Source of the DNA: CALGLS01 sp964508085
Lineage (GTDB): Bacteria > Bacteroidota > Bacteroidia > Chitinophagales > Saprospiraceae
Length of the DNA: 8,144 nucleotides
Reading direction: 5' to 3'
NCBI GenBank assembly: GCA_964508085.1
Contig: CAZDTI010000397.1
Coordinates: 1 to 8,144, forward strand
Both the position numbers and the translations under genes were made by a program. The notes beneath the pieces were generated by a model. The model did no database searches. It was given only the letters and a program-made list of their open reading frames with translations, and had not been told where the DNA came from. Of this stretch, positions 1 through 7,309 are shown piece after piece. Each line of letters starts with the position of its first letter. Within the stretch, counting starts at the first letter, position 1.

Positions 1-3000
1 ACCTCATAGCCATCCATTACAGGCATCATGACATCACAAAGAACAAGATCAGGAATATGTTCTATGGCTAGTTTGATTCCTTGCTGGCCATCTTTTGCAA
101 ATAATAGTTGGTAAGTTTCTCCAAATGATCGTTGTTGATGATAGAGTAAATCTTCATTGTCTTCTATAATCAATAATAAGGGACGCTCCTCTTTTTCATC
201 AATGCTAACAATTGAATTTTCGTCAAAACTAACTTCTTCCTCTCCTATTTTAAATCGAGGGGCAAACTCATCTTCTTTAATTGAATTAAGGATTTCTTCC
301 GAATTCAAGTGGTTCTGCCCAAGAGGAAAATGTAATCGAACAAGGGTGCCCTTCTCCAATTCACTTTCTACTTCAACTTTTCCATAATGCAATGTTACAA
401 AATCTTTGACCAGCGCTAAACCTAGTCCCGTTCCTTCGTAAGCATATTTATCTTTTCTTTTTGCCTGATAAAAACGATTGAATATTTCCGGTAAATCTTC
501 TTTAGGGACACCTACCCCATTGTCTTCTATTTCTAAACAAACCTCCTGACTTGTTACACTCATTCTAACATTAATGTACCCTCCATCATGACTGAATTTT
601 ATAGCATTTGCTAAGACGTTATATAGTATTTTATCCATCTTATCTCTGTCGAAAAACAAGTCTACTTGATCCACCGCTGATGAAAAACTTAGGTCGATAT
701 TCTTTTTATTTGCTAAAGGAACAAAAGAATTCGTTAGCTCTTTAACATAGACATAAAAGTCATTTTCGCTGGCCTTCAGTTTCATCTGTCCAGATTCTAA
801 TGTGGACAGGTCCAGTAATTGCCCAACCAAGCCTTCGAGTCTCTTAGCATTTCGTCGAACAATGTCAACATCCTTTTCATGAAAAAGGTTGACGTTTTTT
901 CCTTGGGGATGACCAAATATCTTTATTGCGTTTTCATCATCCAAACTATTTAAAATCAAGGTAAGTGGTGTCCTAAGTTCGTGAGAAATATTGGCTAGAA
1001 ATCGGGATTTGGCTTTATCTATTTCTTTTAACTTTTCTGATTGTATTTGTATTGTTTTTGTCCGTTCTTCTACTGTTTTTTCTAAGTCTTCTTGACGTTT
1101 TAATAATGTCCTTGTTTTTCTTTTTTGAAAAAATGAAATGAGACCAACTAATAACAATGCCACAAGTATAATGAACCACCACTCCAGATAAAATGGCTTT
1201 AGTACAGTGATCGGGATTAATAATTCCTGTTTTGAAAAAGTACCATTTGCGGTAAGTCCTTTTATTGCAAGTTGGTGATTCCCATAAGGCAAAGCGCTGA
1301 TCGTAAGGGAATTCTCCTTCGTTTTTATCCAATTATTATTAGTTCTTTCTCCATTAGAGTTAATCATATATTGATACTCAATTCCAGTTGTGTTTTCATA
1401 AGCTAAAAGTGCAAACTGCAGCTGAAGATACTTGTCTTCAGGGGCCATAATTATTTTACCTTCTTTATAATAATCACTGATTTTACTTTCCTGTTTATTG
1501 TGTTTTCCAGAAAAGAGTTGGCAGGCCATCAAAGTGATTGGCACATCCGGCTGTTCATGAAAATCTTGATAAAAATCTTTTGGATGAAAATAAGTCACCC
1601 CATTTACTGAGCCAAAATAAATGGTTCCATCTGTAGCCTGGAGATGCGAAATCCGATTGAACTCCCGGTGAGTGGTACCATCAGAAGGAAGATATATTTT
1701 GACTTGGTGGCTTTCTTTTTCAAATTGCATAATGCCATTGTCACTACTGACCCACAAGAATCCATAATCATCTTCATAGACCGAATGAAGAATAGTATTT
1801 GAAAAACCATCTTTAGTATCGAACAATTTATATTTACCATTTTCTTTATCCCACCGAACCAAACCTCTTGTACTAGCCAACCAATAAATCCCGTCTTGAT
1901 CCTGATACATATGTCTAAAATCCTTGGCTGGTAAATATTGCTTTTCGTTTCCATCCTCCCAAAAACCTTCTACGATTCCGTCTTTTAAATCCAATCGAAA
2001 AAGACCTCTGTTTGTACACAACCAAAGCAGGCCTTTTTGATCTGTGTAGAAAGAATAAATCAGATAGTTTTTTTTAAGAAATTGGAAATCATTAAAATTT
2101 TCAAACTGTGTAATACGATTTTGATCTCGACCCATAAAGAACAATTGCCCATTTTGAGTAAACCATAGTCGACCATCTTCCGATTTGTACATTGACCAAG
2201 CCGATTTGAATTGGGAGACATTAGAGATTTGACCTTCATTTATGCATTCATAATTCTGTGTATTTATTTGCACTAATTTTTGTCCAGAACTGGCCCATAT
2301 AAAATTAGAATCTACCAATATAGACAAGCCCAATTGACCTGCTGTTTCGCCTACTGCTTCCTTTTCCCCCAGTTGGAACAGACCACTTCTAGTATTAAAA
2401 AGCACCTCTCCATTATCCATTTCACAGAAACCTCTGCAAGAGACAAATTCCGTCTGAGAAAATGCTGAAGGATTTCTGTGAAGTACTTTATGGAAATAAG
2501 TTGGTTTTAATTGAAGGTGTATCAGACCATCCATGGAGGCTAACCAATAAGAGGTTATTTTATCGGTATAAACACCAAAGTATTGAGTGATATTCAATTC
2601 GCTTTCTTCATGACCATTAAAAATGGGTGCTGCGCTTTTTTTATCTCCGATGAAGATGGCCTTTGAGGTGGCAAAGACAAAATGATTGGTCGAGTCATCA
2701 AAATGTGCTTCCGCCATTGAAGCATAAATTCGATCAGGCAGCCAGGGTAAGTAATCTGAAAAAATTTGCCTTTTATGAGTTCCATCAGGTGTAATTTCAT
2801 ATAACCCAATATCACTAAAAAGTAGGAGATTATTTCCCGCAACAATACAATTTGCATTGGGTTTGTCTTGAATTAAGTGAAAGCTATTTTCTATTGCACC
2901 TTCCTCATTAAAGTAGCGCAAATCAATTTTGTGAGAACTTTCTTCACTCATGGGGTGGTACACCCAAAAATGTTGTCCATCCGAAGTAGCATGCAGGTAG

Positions 3001-3518
3001 GATTTTCCCAATCTCATGTTGGCTTTCTTAGCATATATACTTTTGAATCCTTTCTCTTTGTCATAAAGAAATAAGGTTCCATCAAGTGTAAGAATAACGA
3101 TAGAACCATTTCTCAATATTTCCGCTTGCTTAAATTCTTTGTTTATAAAAGGATGATTAGATCCAAATTTTTCAGAAACAGATTTCACTTTCTCCGTCAC
3201 GGTATTGAAAATGGCTAACTTACTCTTCCTACTATTGGTATAGAACCAAAGATCGCCTTCTGAGTCTTCAATTGGCTTACTTCTATTTTGAAATAAATCA
3301 AATTCCGCTACAAACTTAAACTCCTTTCCATCAAAACGATTGATGCCATTGGCCGCACCGACCCATAAGACGCCCCTTGCATCTTTTAATACCCAGTTGG
3401 CCTGATTGTGAGACAAGCCATCTGCTATCGTATATTTAGTGATGTCGGAAGTATATTCCTGAGCGCAAAGTTGCAGGGGGAAGTAAACGAAAAGGCATAA
3501 AAGGATTCGTTGATACAT
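1..3518 (-). CDS. Hybrid two-component system sensor kinase/response regulator (HTCS), 3' end outside window
   Basis: Single open frame of 1172 codons that runs off the left edge. Visible order: signal peptide (residues 1-19, likely cleaved after LCA); a long periplasmic region (about 20-680) with two-component-regulator propeller repeats, clearest at 46-63 (VLWVGAANGINRFDG), 493-509, 540-556, 582-599 and 628-645; a Y_Y_Y domain (about 690-770); one membrane helix (about 780-798); a coiled linker; HisKA with phospho-acceptor His846 in SHELRTP; HATPase_c with N box Asn971, DNGVGVP at 999 and GTGLGL at 1029; and a receiver with acidic ED at 1119-1120 and phospho-acceptor Asp1162 in DVMMP. By family knowledge such proteins sense a periplasmic ligand, often a glycan fragment, and usually end in an AraC-type DNA-binding domain; that part is not visible here. 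The ATG at 3518 is chosen because the signal peptide starts there. Divergent from the 3819 gene; no SusC/SusD genes appear in this window, so its target is unknown. Confidence 0.93.
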   Translation of the reverse strand, partial: MYQRILLCLFVYFPLQLCAQEYTSDITKYTIADGLSHNQANWVLKDARGVLWVGAANGINRFDGKEFKFVAEFDLFQNRSKPIEDSEGDLWFYTNSRKSKLAIFNTVTEKVKSVSEKFGSNHPFINKEFKQAEILRNGSIVILTLDGTLFLYDKEKGFKSIYAKKANMRLGKSYLHATSDGQHFWVYHPMSEESSHKIDLRYFNEEGAIENSFHLIQDKPNANCIVAGNNLLLFSDIGLYEITPDGTHKRQIFSDYLPWLPDRIYASMAEAHFDDSTNHFVFATSKAIFIGDKKSAAPIFNGHEESELNITQYFGVYTDKITSYWLASMDGLIHLQLKPTYFHKVLHRNPSAFSQTEFVSCRGFCEMDNGEVLFNTRSGLFQLGEKEAVGETAGQLGLSILVDSNFIWASSGQKLVQINTQNYECINEGQISNVSQFKSAWSMYKSEDGRLWFTQNGQLFFMGRDQNRITQFENFNDFQFLKKNYLIYSFYTDQKGLLWLCTNRGLFRLDLKDGIVEGFWEDGNEKQYLPAKDFRHMYQDQDGIYWLASTRGLVRWDKENGKYKLFDTKDGFSNTILHSVYEDDYGFLWVSSDNGIMQFEKESHQVKIYLPSDGTTHREFNRISHLQATDGTIYFGSVNGVTYFHPKDFYQDFHEQPDVPITLMACQLFSGKHNKQESKISDYYKEGKIIMAPEDKYLQLQFALLAYENTTGIEYQYMINSNGERTNNNWIKTKENSLTISALPYGNHQLAIKGLTANGTFSKQELLIPITVLKPFYLEWWFIILVALLLVGLISFFQKRKTRTLLKRQEDLEKTVEERTKTIQIQSEKLKEIDKAKSRFLANISHELRTPLTLILNSLDDENAIKIFGHPQGKNVNLFHEKDVDIVRRNAKRLEGLVGQLLDLSTLESGQMKLKASENDFYVYVKELTNSFVPLANKKNIDLSFSSAVDQVDLFFDRDKMDKILYNVLANAIKFSHDGGYINVRMSVTSQEVCLEIEDNGVGVPKEDLPEIFNRFYQAKRKDKYAYEGTGLGLALVKDFVTLHYGKVEVESELEKGTLVRLHFPLGQNHLNSEEILNSIKEDEFAPRFKIGEEEVSFDENSIVSIDEKEERPLLLIIEDNEDLLYHQQRSFGETYQLLFAKDGQQGIKLAIEHIPDLVLCDVMMPVMDGYE

Positions 3519-3565
3519 AGCGGATATTTGTAAAGCTGCCTAGGACTTTTTTCTAAACTCGCCTA

Positions 3566-3597
3566 AGGGATTCAACATTTATTTATGTCTTATCCCT
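3566..3597. promoter_or_regulatory. Nested 32-bp dyad in the divergent intergenic region
   Basis: Outer arms AGGGAT (3566-3571) and ATCCCT (3592-3597) enclose inner arms ACAT (3575-3578) and ATGT (3585-3588), with 3-base internal loops on both sides and a 6-base AT centre. Both arm pairs are perfect and share one centre. It lies 48 bases upstream of the HTCS start and far upstream of the plus-strand gene. It could be an operator for a dimeric regulator of the HTCS gene or a hairpin in its leader. It has no T-run suited to a terminator. The rest of the 300-base gap (3519-3818) is AT-rich; I found no good Bacteroidota promoter for the minus-strand gene in it. Confidence 0.35.
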
Positions 3598-3771
3598 AAA
3601 GAATTCTCTAAAGTAAGTGTTTCAAACAAGTTATAAAAGATTACTATATAAAAACGAGGAAGATTTTTTTTAGATACTCGCTTTCAAGGTATTTATGTTG
3701 CAATGGAGGTACTTATGTGGCTTTTCCTTTACAGCTTAGGTTAGCTGGAAAAAATACATGTCAAAAAATCG

Positions 3772-3803
3772 GTTGCTCAAATAAAGTCTCTTGCTCATCT
3801 TTG
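3772..3803 (+). promoter_or_regulatory. Candidate Bacteroidota-type promoter for the PEPM-like/ada pair
   Basis: GTTG at 3772-3775 resembles the Bacteroidota -33 element TTTG, and CATCTTTG at 3796-3803 matches the -7 element TAnnTTTG except for its first base. The 20-base spacing lies in the accepted range. Transcription would start about 8-12 bases before the ATG at 3819, which supports that start over the GTG at 3717. Both boxes are imperfect and short, so chance remains possible. Confidence 0.33.
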
Positions 3804-3818
3804 CAGAAAATAACAAAG

Positions 3819-4580
3819 ATGAATTTTAAAAATTACCACCATCAAGCATCGCCAATGCTACTTTGCAATGTTTGGGATGTAACAAGCGCCAGAAGCGCGG
3901 CAAAATTAGGTTTTCAAGCGATCGGGACCTCCAGTGGCGCCATGGCTGCTATGTTGGGTTACGAGGATGGAGAGCAAATGTCTTTTTTAGAATTGGAGTA
4001 CATTGTAAAAAGGATAAGGGCGAGTGTTGAGGTTCCATTGTCCGTTGACCTGGAAGCTGGTTATAGTCGGAAACCCGAAAAGATAGTAGAACACATTGAG
4101 CGTTTAGTTGACCTTGGTGTGATTGGAATTAATCTTGAAGATAGTTTGGTAACTGATCACCGAAGGATTGTAGATGCAACAGAATTTGCGGAAACGCTAG
4201 GTAAAATCGTAGACAGACTGGCGACCAAAAATATAGATGTATTTCTAAATGTGCGAACGGATACCTTCTTATTGAATCAGGATCAACCCGTTGAAGAAAC
4301 CATAAAAAGAGCAGCACTTTATAAAGATGTTGGAGCAAATGGTATTTTTGTTCCTTGTATTGTAAAAGAGAAAGATATTAAATTGGTGGTCAATCAAATT
4401 GACTTGCCGCTCAACGTAATGTGCATGCCCGATTTACCAGATTTTGAAACATTAAATACTTTGGGGGTGAAACGAATTTCTATGGGAAATTTCTTTCACG
4501 CTAAAATGACAGCCGATTTAGAGGAAACCCTAAATTTGTGTAAAACTGCTAACTCCTTTAATTCCGTCTTCACTTCATGA
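3819..4580 (+). CDS. Isocitrate lyase/phosphoenolpyruvate mutase superfamily protein
   Basis: A 253-residue TIM-barrel enzyme of the PEP mutase/isocitrate lyase superfamily, whose members make or break C-C or P-C bonds next to a carboxylate using a Mg-bound 2-oxoacid-type intermediate; likely cytoplasmic. Visible signatures: opening HHQASPMLLCNVWDVTSA, the GTSSGAMAAMLGYEDGE segment (36-52), metal-site SVDLEAGY (75-82; Asp77, Glu79), GINLEDS (103-109; Glu107) and NVRTD (144-148; Arg146). It lacks the KKCGH catalytic loop of true isocitrate lyase and the usual gating loop of PEP mutase, so the substrate cannot be named. The frame can be extended to a GTG at 3717 (287 residues), behind a GGAGGT sequence, but those 34 residues look unlike the family, whose members are about 250 long and begin as this ATG does. 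Its stop overlaps the ada start by 4 bases (ATGA), indicating one mRNA and coupled translation. Confidence 0.9.
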   Translation: MNFKNYHHQASPMLLCNVWDVTSARSAAKLGFQAIGTSSGAMAAMLGYEDGEQMSFLELEYIVKRIRASVEVPLSVDLEAGYSRKPEKIVEHIERLVDLGVIGINLEDSLVTDHRRIVDATEFAETLGKIVDRLATKNIDVFLNVRTDTFLLNQDQPVEETIKRAALYKDVGANGIFVPCIVKEKDIKLVVNQIDLPLNVMCMPDLPDFETLNTLGVKRISMGNFFHAKMTADLEETLNLCKTANSFNSVFTS

Positions 4581-5638
4581 TTATTTCAAACCCAAAGAAA
4601 ATCGATGATTATTATCAAGCTTTGGTAAACAGAGACCCAAAGTACATTGGTATTTTTTATGTTGGAGTGAAAACGACTTCTGTGTTTTGCATTGCTACTT
4701 GTAGGGCCAGAAAGCCAAAAAAAGAAAATGTTGAATTTTATAAGCACTTCAAAGACGCTTTACAATTTGGCTACAGACCTTGTAAAATTTGTAAACCAAC
4801 AGAAAATGCAAATAAGACTCCTGAGCAGGTGGACTTGGCTATTAAACTCGTTGTTAAAAACCCAAAAGAAAAGATATCAGATGACAAACTTCGATCAAAT
4901 AACATAAGTCCTACAATTGTCCGACGATGGTTTAAGAAAAATTATGGTTTGACCTTCCATGCCTATCAACGGATGTATCGAATCAACAATGCTTATAAAG
5001 AATTGAAAGATGGTAAGAAAGCAACAGATACTGCTTTTGAATTTGGCTATGAATCTCTAAGTGGTTTTGGACATACTTACAAAAAAGTAATGGGCAAATC
5101 GCCTTCTAAAAGTAAAACGAATACGATCATTTTGATCAATCGAGTGACAACGCCATTAGGCCCCATGTTTATTTGTGCAACGGATAAGGGCATTTGCCTT
5201 TTAGAATTTACAGATCGAAAAATACTGGAACAAGAGTTTGAAGACTTGGAAAAATTGCTTAATGCTGAAATTTTAATCGGTAAAAACCAACACATCAAAC
5301 AAGCGCAAAGAGAATTGACGGAATACTTTAACGGAGAAAGAACAACCTTTGAAGTACCGCTTCATACCCCAGGTACGGAGTTTCAAAACACCGCCTGGAA
5401 GGCACTTGAAAGCATTGCGTTTGGGCGTACTGTATGTTATCAGGATCATGCGAAAAAAATTGGTAAACCCAGAGCAGTTAGAGCCATTGCTTCTGCTAAT
5501 GGAAGCAATCGAATTTCTATTATTGTTCCTTGCCATCGGGTTATTGGGAAAGATGGGAGTCTTACTGGATATGGTGGCGGCATTGAGCGAAAGAAATGGT
5601 TGTTGGAATTTGAGAAAAATTTATTGTTGGTTAAATAG
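4577..5638 (+). CDS. ada: Ada: AraC-type activator and methylated-DNA--protein-cysteine methyltransferase
   Basis: Adaptive-response regulator of 353 residues, almost the length of E. coli Ada (354). The N-terminal zinc domain has Cys38, Cys42, Cys69 and Cys72 (VFCIATCRARKP; YRPCKICKP), the E. coli spacing; in that family Cys38 takes a methyl group from a DNA phosphotriester and switches on DNA binding. Residues about 85-178 form an AraC-type helix-turn-helix unit (VRRWFKKNYGLTFHAYQR; FEFGYESLSGFGHTYKKVMGKSP). Residues about 183-265 are the ribonuclease-H-like N-terminal part of the methyltransferase, and 268-347 the alkyltransferase domain with the suicide cysteine Cys319 in IVPCHRVIG and the downstream GYGGG loop. 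All key residues are present, so both repair activities and activation are likely intact. It is the second gene of a pair, starting inside the stop of the PEPM-like gene; no terminator hairpin is visible after its stop. Its targets, possibly its own operon, are inferred. Confidence 0.95.
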   Translation: MIISNPKKIDDYYQALVNRDPKYIGIFYVGVKTTSVFCIATCRARKPKKENVEFYKHFKDALQFGYRPCKICKPTENANKTPEQVDLAIKLVVKNPKEKISDDKLRSNNISPTIVRRWFKKNYGLTFHAYQRMYRINNAYKELKDGKKATDTAFEFGYESLSGFGHTYKKVMGKSPSKSKTNTIILINRVTTPLGPMFICATDKGICLLEFTDRKILEQEFEDLEKLLNAEILIGKNQHIKQAQRELTEYFNGERTTFEVPLHTPGTEFQNTAWKALESIAFGRTVCYQDHAKKIGKPRAVRAIASANGSNRISIIVPCHRVIGKDGSLTGYGGGIERKKWLLEFEKNLLLVK

Positions 5639-5660
5639 TCAGAGGGTGGATAAGGGTGGA

Positions 5661-6293
5661 TCAATAACGAACCTGCCTCGGGAAATAGATCAAACAGAAA
5701 ACCAACCATGACGTTCCTAACATTGCTGGTACAATCTGACTATAGGGTTCCCAACCTGAAAGCACCGTACCAACACCAGCGGAGAATAAAGCGGTAAACG
5801 CACTTGTCATTTTGTAGGTGTGGTCATAGATCCAAAAGCGTTTACTCTTGATCAGATTAGGTTTTAAGAAACGGAGCATATCAAAGGCGATAACCAAAAA
5901 AAGATAGCCCAACAAGTAGTAAACAATACCAGCATTCCAAACTATGTTTGCTGATTTCATTTTTATCATAAAGCCAATCCCTACCATTCCTACAAGCAGC
6001 ATGACTAAAAAGTCCACCCACTCAAATCCATTTTCCTTGGTCTTTAGCACTCGAAAACCCGAATAGGACATATAGAAACTTTGGAAGGTAACTACTGTCA
6101 GAAAAGGGCGATCTCGAAAGAGTAAAACGCCATTGAGTGCAGTGATTATGACAACTGCCATTAAGATTAAAAATAAGCACCCAAAACGACGATGTTGCTG
6201 GCCGCCTTTTTTAGAGATATATGGCATAATTCCGATGCCAATGGCGGTAAGTCCAAAAAGGACATGAATGAAAATGTTGATGTTGTGAAGCAT
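5661..6293 (-). CDS. Polytopic membrane protein of unknown function (possibly DUF2306-like)
   Basis: A 210-residue, very hydrophobic protein with about six to seven predicted membrane segments: residues 5-26, 37-59, perhaps 63-83, 92-110, 119-141, 161-180 and 186-204. Possibly meaningful polar positions are His10 in helix 1, the basic loop GGQQHRRFG (30-38) and the WIYDHTYKMTSAF stretch (154-166). Paired histidines near membrane faces recall DUF2306-type and some haem- or redox-associated membrane proteins, but that likeness is from memory and weak; no enzyme motif is seen. No signal peptide beyond the first helix. It lies 115 bases downstream of the LytTR regulator on the same strand and behind a direct repeat with LytTR-site geometry, suggesting that regulator controls it. 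The TTACTTTG at 6314-6321 is a possible -7 element without a recognisable -33 partner. Its stop is 22 bases from the ada stop (convergent). Confidence 0.72.
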   Translation of the reverse strand: MLHNINIFIHVLFGLTAIGIGIMPYISKKGGQQHRRFGCLFLILMAVVIITALNGVLLFRDRPFLTVVTFQSFYMSYSGFRVLKTKENGFEWVDFLVMLLVGMVGIGFMIKMKSANIVWNAGIVYYLLGYLFLVIAFDMLRFLKPNLIKSKRFWIYDHTYKMTSAFTALFSAGVGTVLSGWEPYSQIVPAMLGTSWLVFCLIYFPRQVRY

Positions 6294-6333
6294 AGTTTTA
6301 CCTTGTTTTTTCTCAAAGTAAAGGGGAATTTGG

Positions 6334-6363
6334 GCGAATGGGTAGTGTTTTCGGGTGAATGGG
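6334..6363 (-). promoter_or_regulatory. 9-12-9 direct repeat, candidate LytTR operator upstream of the membrane-protein gene
   Basis: On the gene's strand the copies read CCCATTCAC (6355-6363) and CCCATTCGC (6334-6342), separated by exactly 12 bases; the match extends to 11 bases with one mismatch (GGGCGAATGGG and GGGTGAATGGG on the plus strand). LytTR proteins typically bind two 9-base direct repeats with a 12-13 base spacer, consensus (T/A)(A/C)(C/A)GTTN(A/G)(T/C); each copy here fits six of the eight specified positions, missing the first base and the central G. The site lies 41 bases upstream of the start at 6293 and directly after the LytTR gene. Confidence 0.4.
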
Positions 6364-6408
6364 GTTGGATTAATGGTGGGAAGAGCTGTTTTTTGGGTGA
6401 GTCAATTC

Positions 6409-7215
6409 TTACAATTTAACAATAGACTTAATCGCCTCAGAGTAACTGGCAGAACTGGTCACTGTTGTCCTCTTTTTGTCCTTGAACTCTAGTAGATAAC
6501 GACCTTTTAGGTGGGGCTTTATTTTATGGATCTGTGTTTTGTTGATTAAATGCTTTCTATGAACGCGGATGAAATTTTGGCCTAATTTCTTTTCTAAAAA
6601 AGCCAGAGAATAGTTACAGAGATACTTGTTGCCCTCTAAATCAAAAAGGAAGGAGTAATTATCATAAGCTTCAAAAAATATAACCTTTTCGATTTCATGT
6701 AAAGTGGTTGTTTCCCCTTGCCGGATAGGGATCGTTGAAATCGGTGTTTCGGGTAAATCTCCCTTGGGTTCAATGGGAGCAATTTCTTCTTTTTGATTTT
6801 GACGCAAGTGCACCCAAGAATAGGTCATAAACCCCAGAATGGCACTGAGGATGGCATTGAAAAAATAAAGGCCTCCGCTCCCTAAGAATTTGTACGGTCC
6901 TTGTTGAAAAACGAATCGCTTAATCAGGACTTCGACTTCTGAAGCAAAAATCCCGATCAACATAAATAAAAACAACAAGATTACATGTTTTTTGATTTCA
7001 TTAGTTTCAACCGGAAACAAACGGGATTCGTTATAGCTAATCAACAATAGACCATAACCAATGATCAAGCTAGTGACCAAATGTTGAAATAAGCTTTGCC
7101 CAATAGTTGGCCATGTCCCTAATGCAAAATTTGCGAAACCTAGGGCTAATCCAACAAGGACTATCCAGATCAGGTTTTTATTGGCTCCTTTGAAATCGAG
7201 GGCGGGAAATTTCAT
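6409..7215 (-). CDS. LytTR-family DNA-binding regulator with N-terminal membrane helices
   Basis: A 268-residue protein in two parts. The N-terminal half has four membrane segments (about 14-34, 43-60, 77-95, 114-134) with only short loops and no receiver, kinase or sensor domain. After a linker with several prolines (about 140-165), residues 170-268 form a LytTR DNA-binding domain: HEIEKVIFFEAYDNYSFLF (173-191), a glycine-hinged strand, the hallmark FIRVHRKHLINKTQIHKI (215-232), then GRYLLEFKDKKRTTVTSS (238-255). LytTR domains bind direct repeats through loops rather than a helix-turn-helix. Because the domain is tethered to the inner membrane, its activity may be set by membrane state or a partner membrane protein rather than by phosphorylation (inference). 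The next gene downstream is such a partner candidate. Direct repeats with LytTR-like spacing lie upstream of its start (7242-7271), suggesting autoregulation. The ATG at 7215 is the only sensible start; no Shine-Dalgarno sequence is visible. Confidence 0.93.
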   Translation of the reverse strand: MKFPALDFKGANKNLIWIVLVGLALGFANFALGTWPTIGQSLFQHLVTSLIIGYGLLLISYNESRLFPVETNEIKKHVILLFLFMLIGIFASEVEVLIKRFVFQQGPYKFLGSGGLYFFNAILSAILGFMTYSWVHLRQNQKEEIAPIEPKGDLPETPISTIPIRQGETTTLHEIEKVIFFEAYDNYSFLFDLEGNKYLCNYSLAFLEKKLGQNFIRVHRKHLINKTQIHKIKPHLKGRYLLEFKDKKRTTVTSSASYSEAIKSIVKL

Positions 7216-7241
7216 GGGGTAAATGTAGGGAAAATCTGGGG

Positions 7242-7289
7242 AACAGGAATTGAAAGAATCTAAACAGGAGTAATCTCAAAAACAGGAGG
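7242..7289. promoter_or_regulatory. AACAGGA direct repeats (9-12-9) upstream of the LytTR gene
   Basis: On the plus strand, AACAGGAAT (7242-7250) and AACAGGAGT (7263-7271) are separated by exactly 12 bases, and a third copy AACAGGAGG follows at 7281-7289 after 9 bases. GCAGG (7291), TACAGA (7296) and TACAGG (7302) continue a weaker run at 6-base steps. The ACAG core and 12-base spacer recall the tandem ACAGTT-type sites of the LytTR protein AgrA, but the next two bases differ (GA for TT). The nearest copy is 27 bases upstream of the LytTR start. ACAGGA also occurs in the hairpin at 7388, so these copies could instead belong to a dispersed repeat. Confidence 0.33.
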
Positions 7290-7309
7290 TGCAGGTACAG
7301 ATACAGGTT

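Noticed and set aside
157..3074. Several small open frames on both strands inside the HTCS gene
   Set aside because: The minus-strand frame of the HTCS protein is continuous from 3518 to 1 with recognisable domains; the others have no family features.
3462..3518. Lipoprotein signal at Cys18 of the HTCS protein
   Set aside because: LQLC does not fit the lipobox, which needs a small residue before Cys; a standard signal peptide fits better and an inner-membrane sensor needs no lipid anchor.
3677..3684. Ada-box-like AAAGCGAG on the minus strand, and GCGCAA at 3463-3468
   Set aside because: Each is only a partial match to the E. coli Ada box; one is in the wrong orientation and the other is within the HTCS coding region. 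The box is not established in Bacteroidota.
3717..3818. 34-residue N-terminal extension of the PEPM-like protein from GTG 3717
   Set aside because: Composition unlike the family, length exceeds the usual size of about 250, and a candidate promoter lies inside it.
3819..4580. Isocitrate lyase (glyoxylate shunt) assignment
   Set aside because: The protein is half the usual length and lacks the KKCGH active-site motif.
6322..6382. G-quadruplex formed by the GGG runs in the gap before the membrane-protein gene
   Set aside because: Loops between the runs are irregular and some exceed 7 bases; the repeat structure explains the pattern better.
7220..7227. TACATTTA as -7 promoter element of the LytTR gene
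   Set aside because: It lies only about 5 bases before the ATG and has no TTTG at the right distance.
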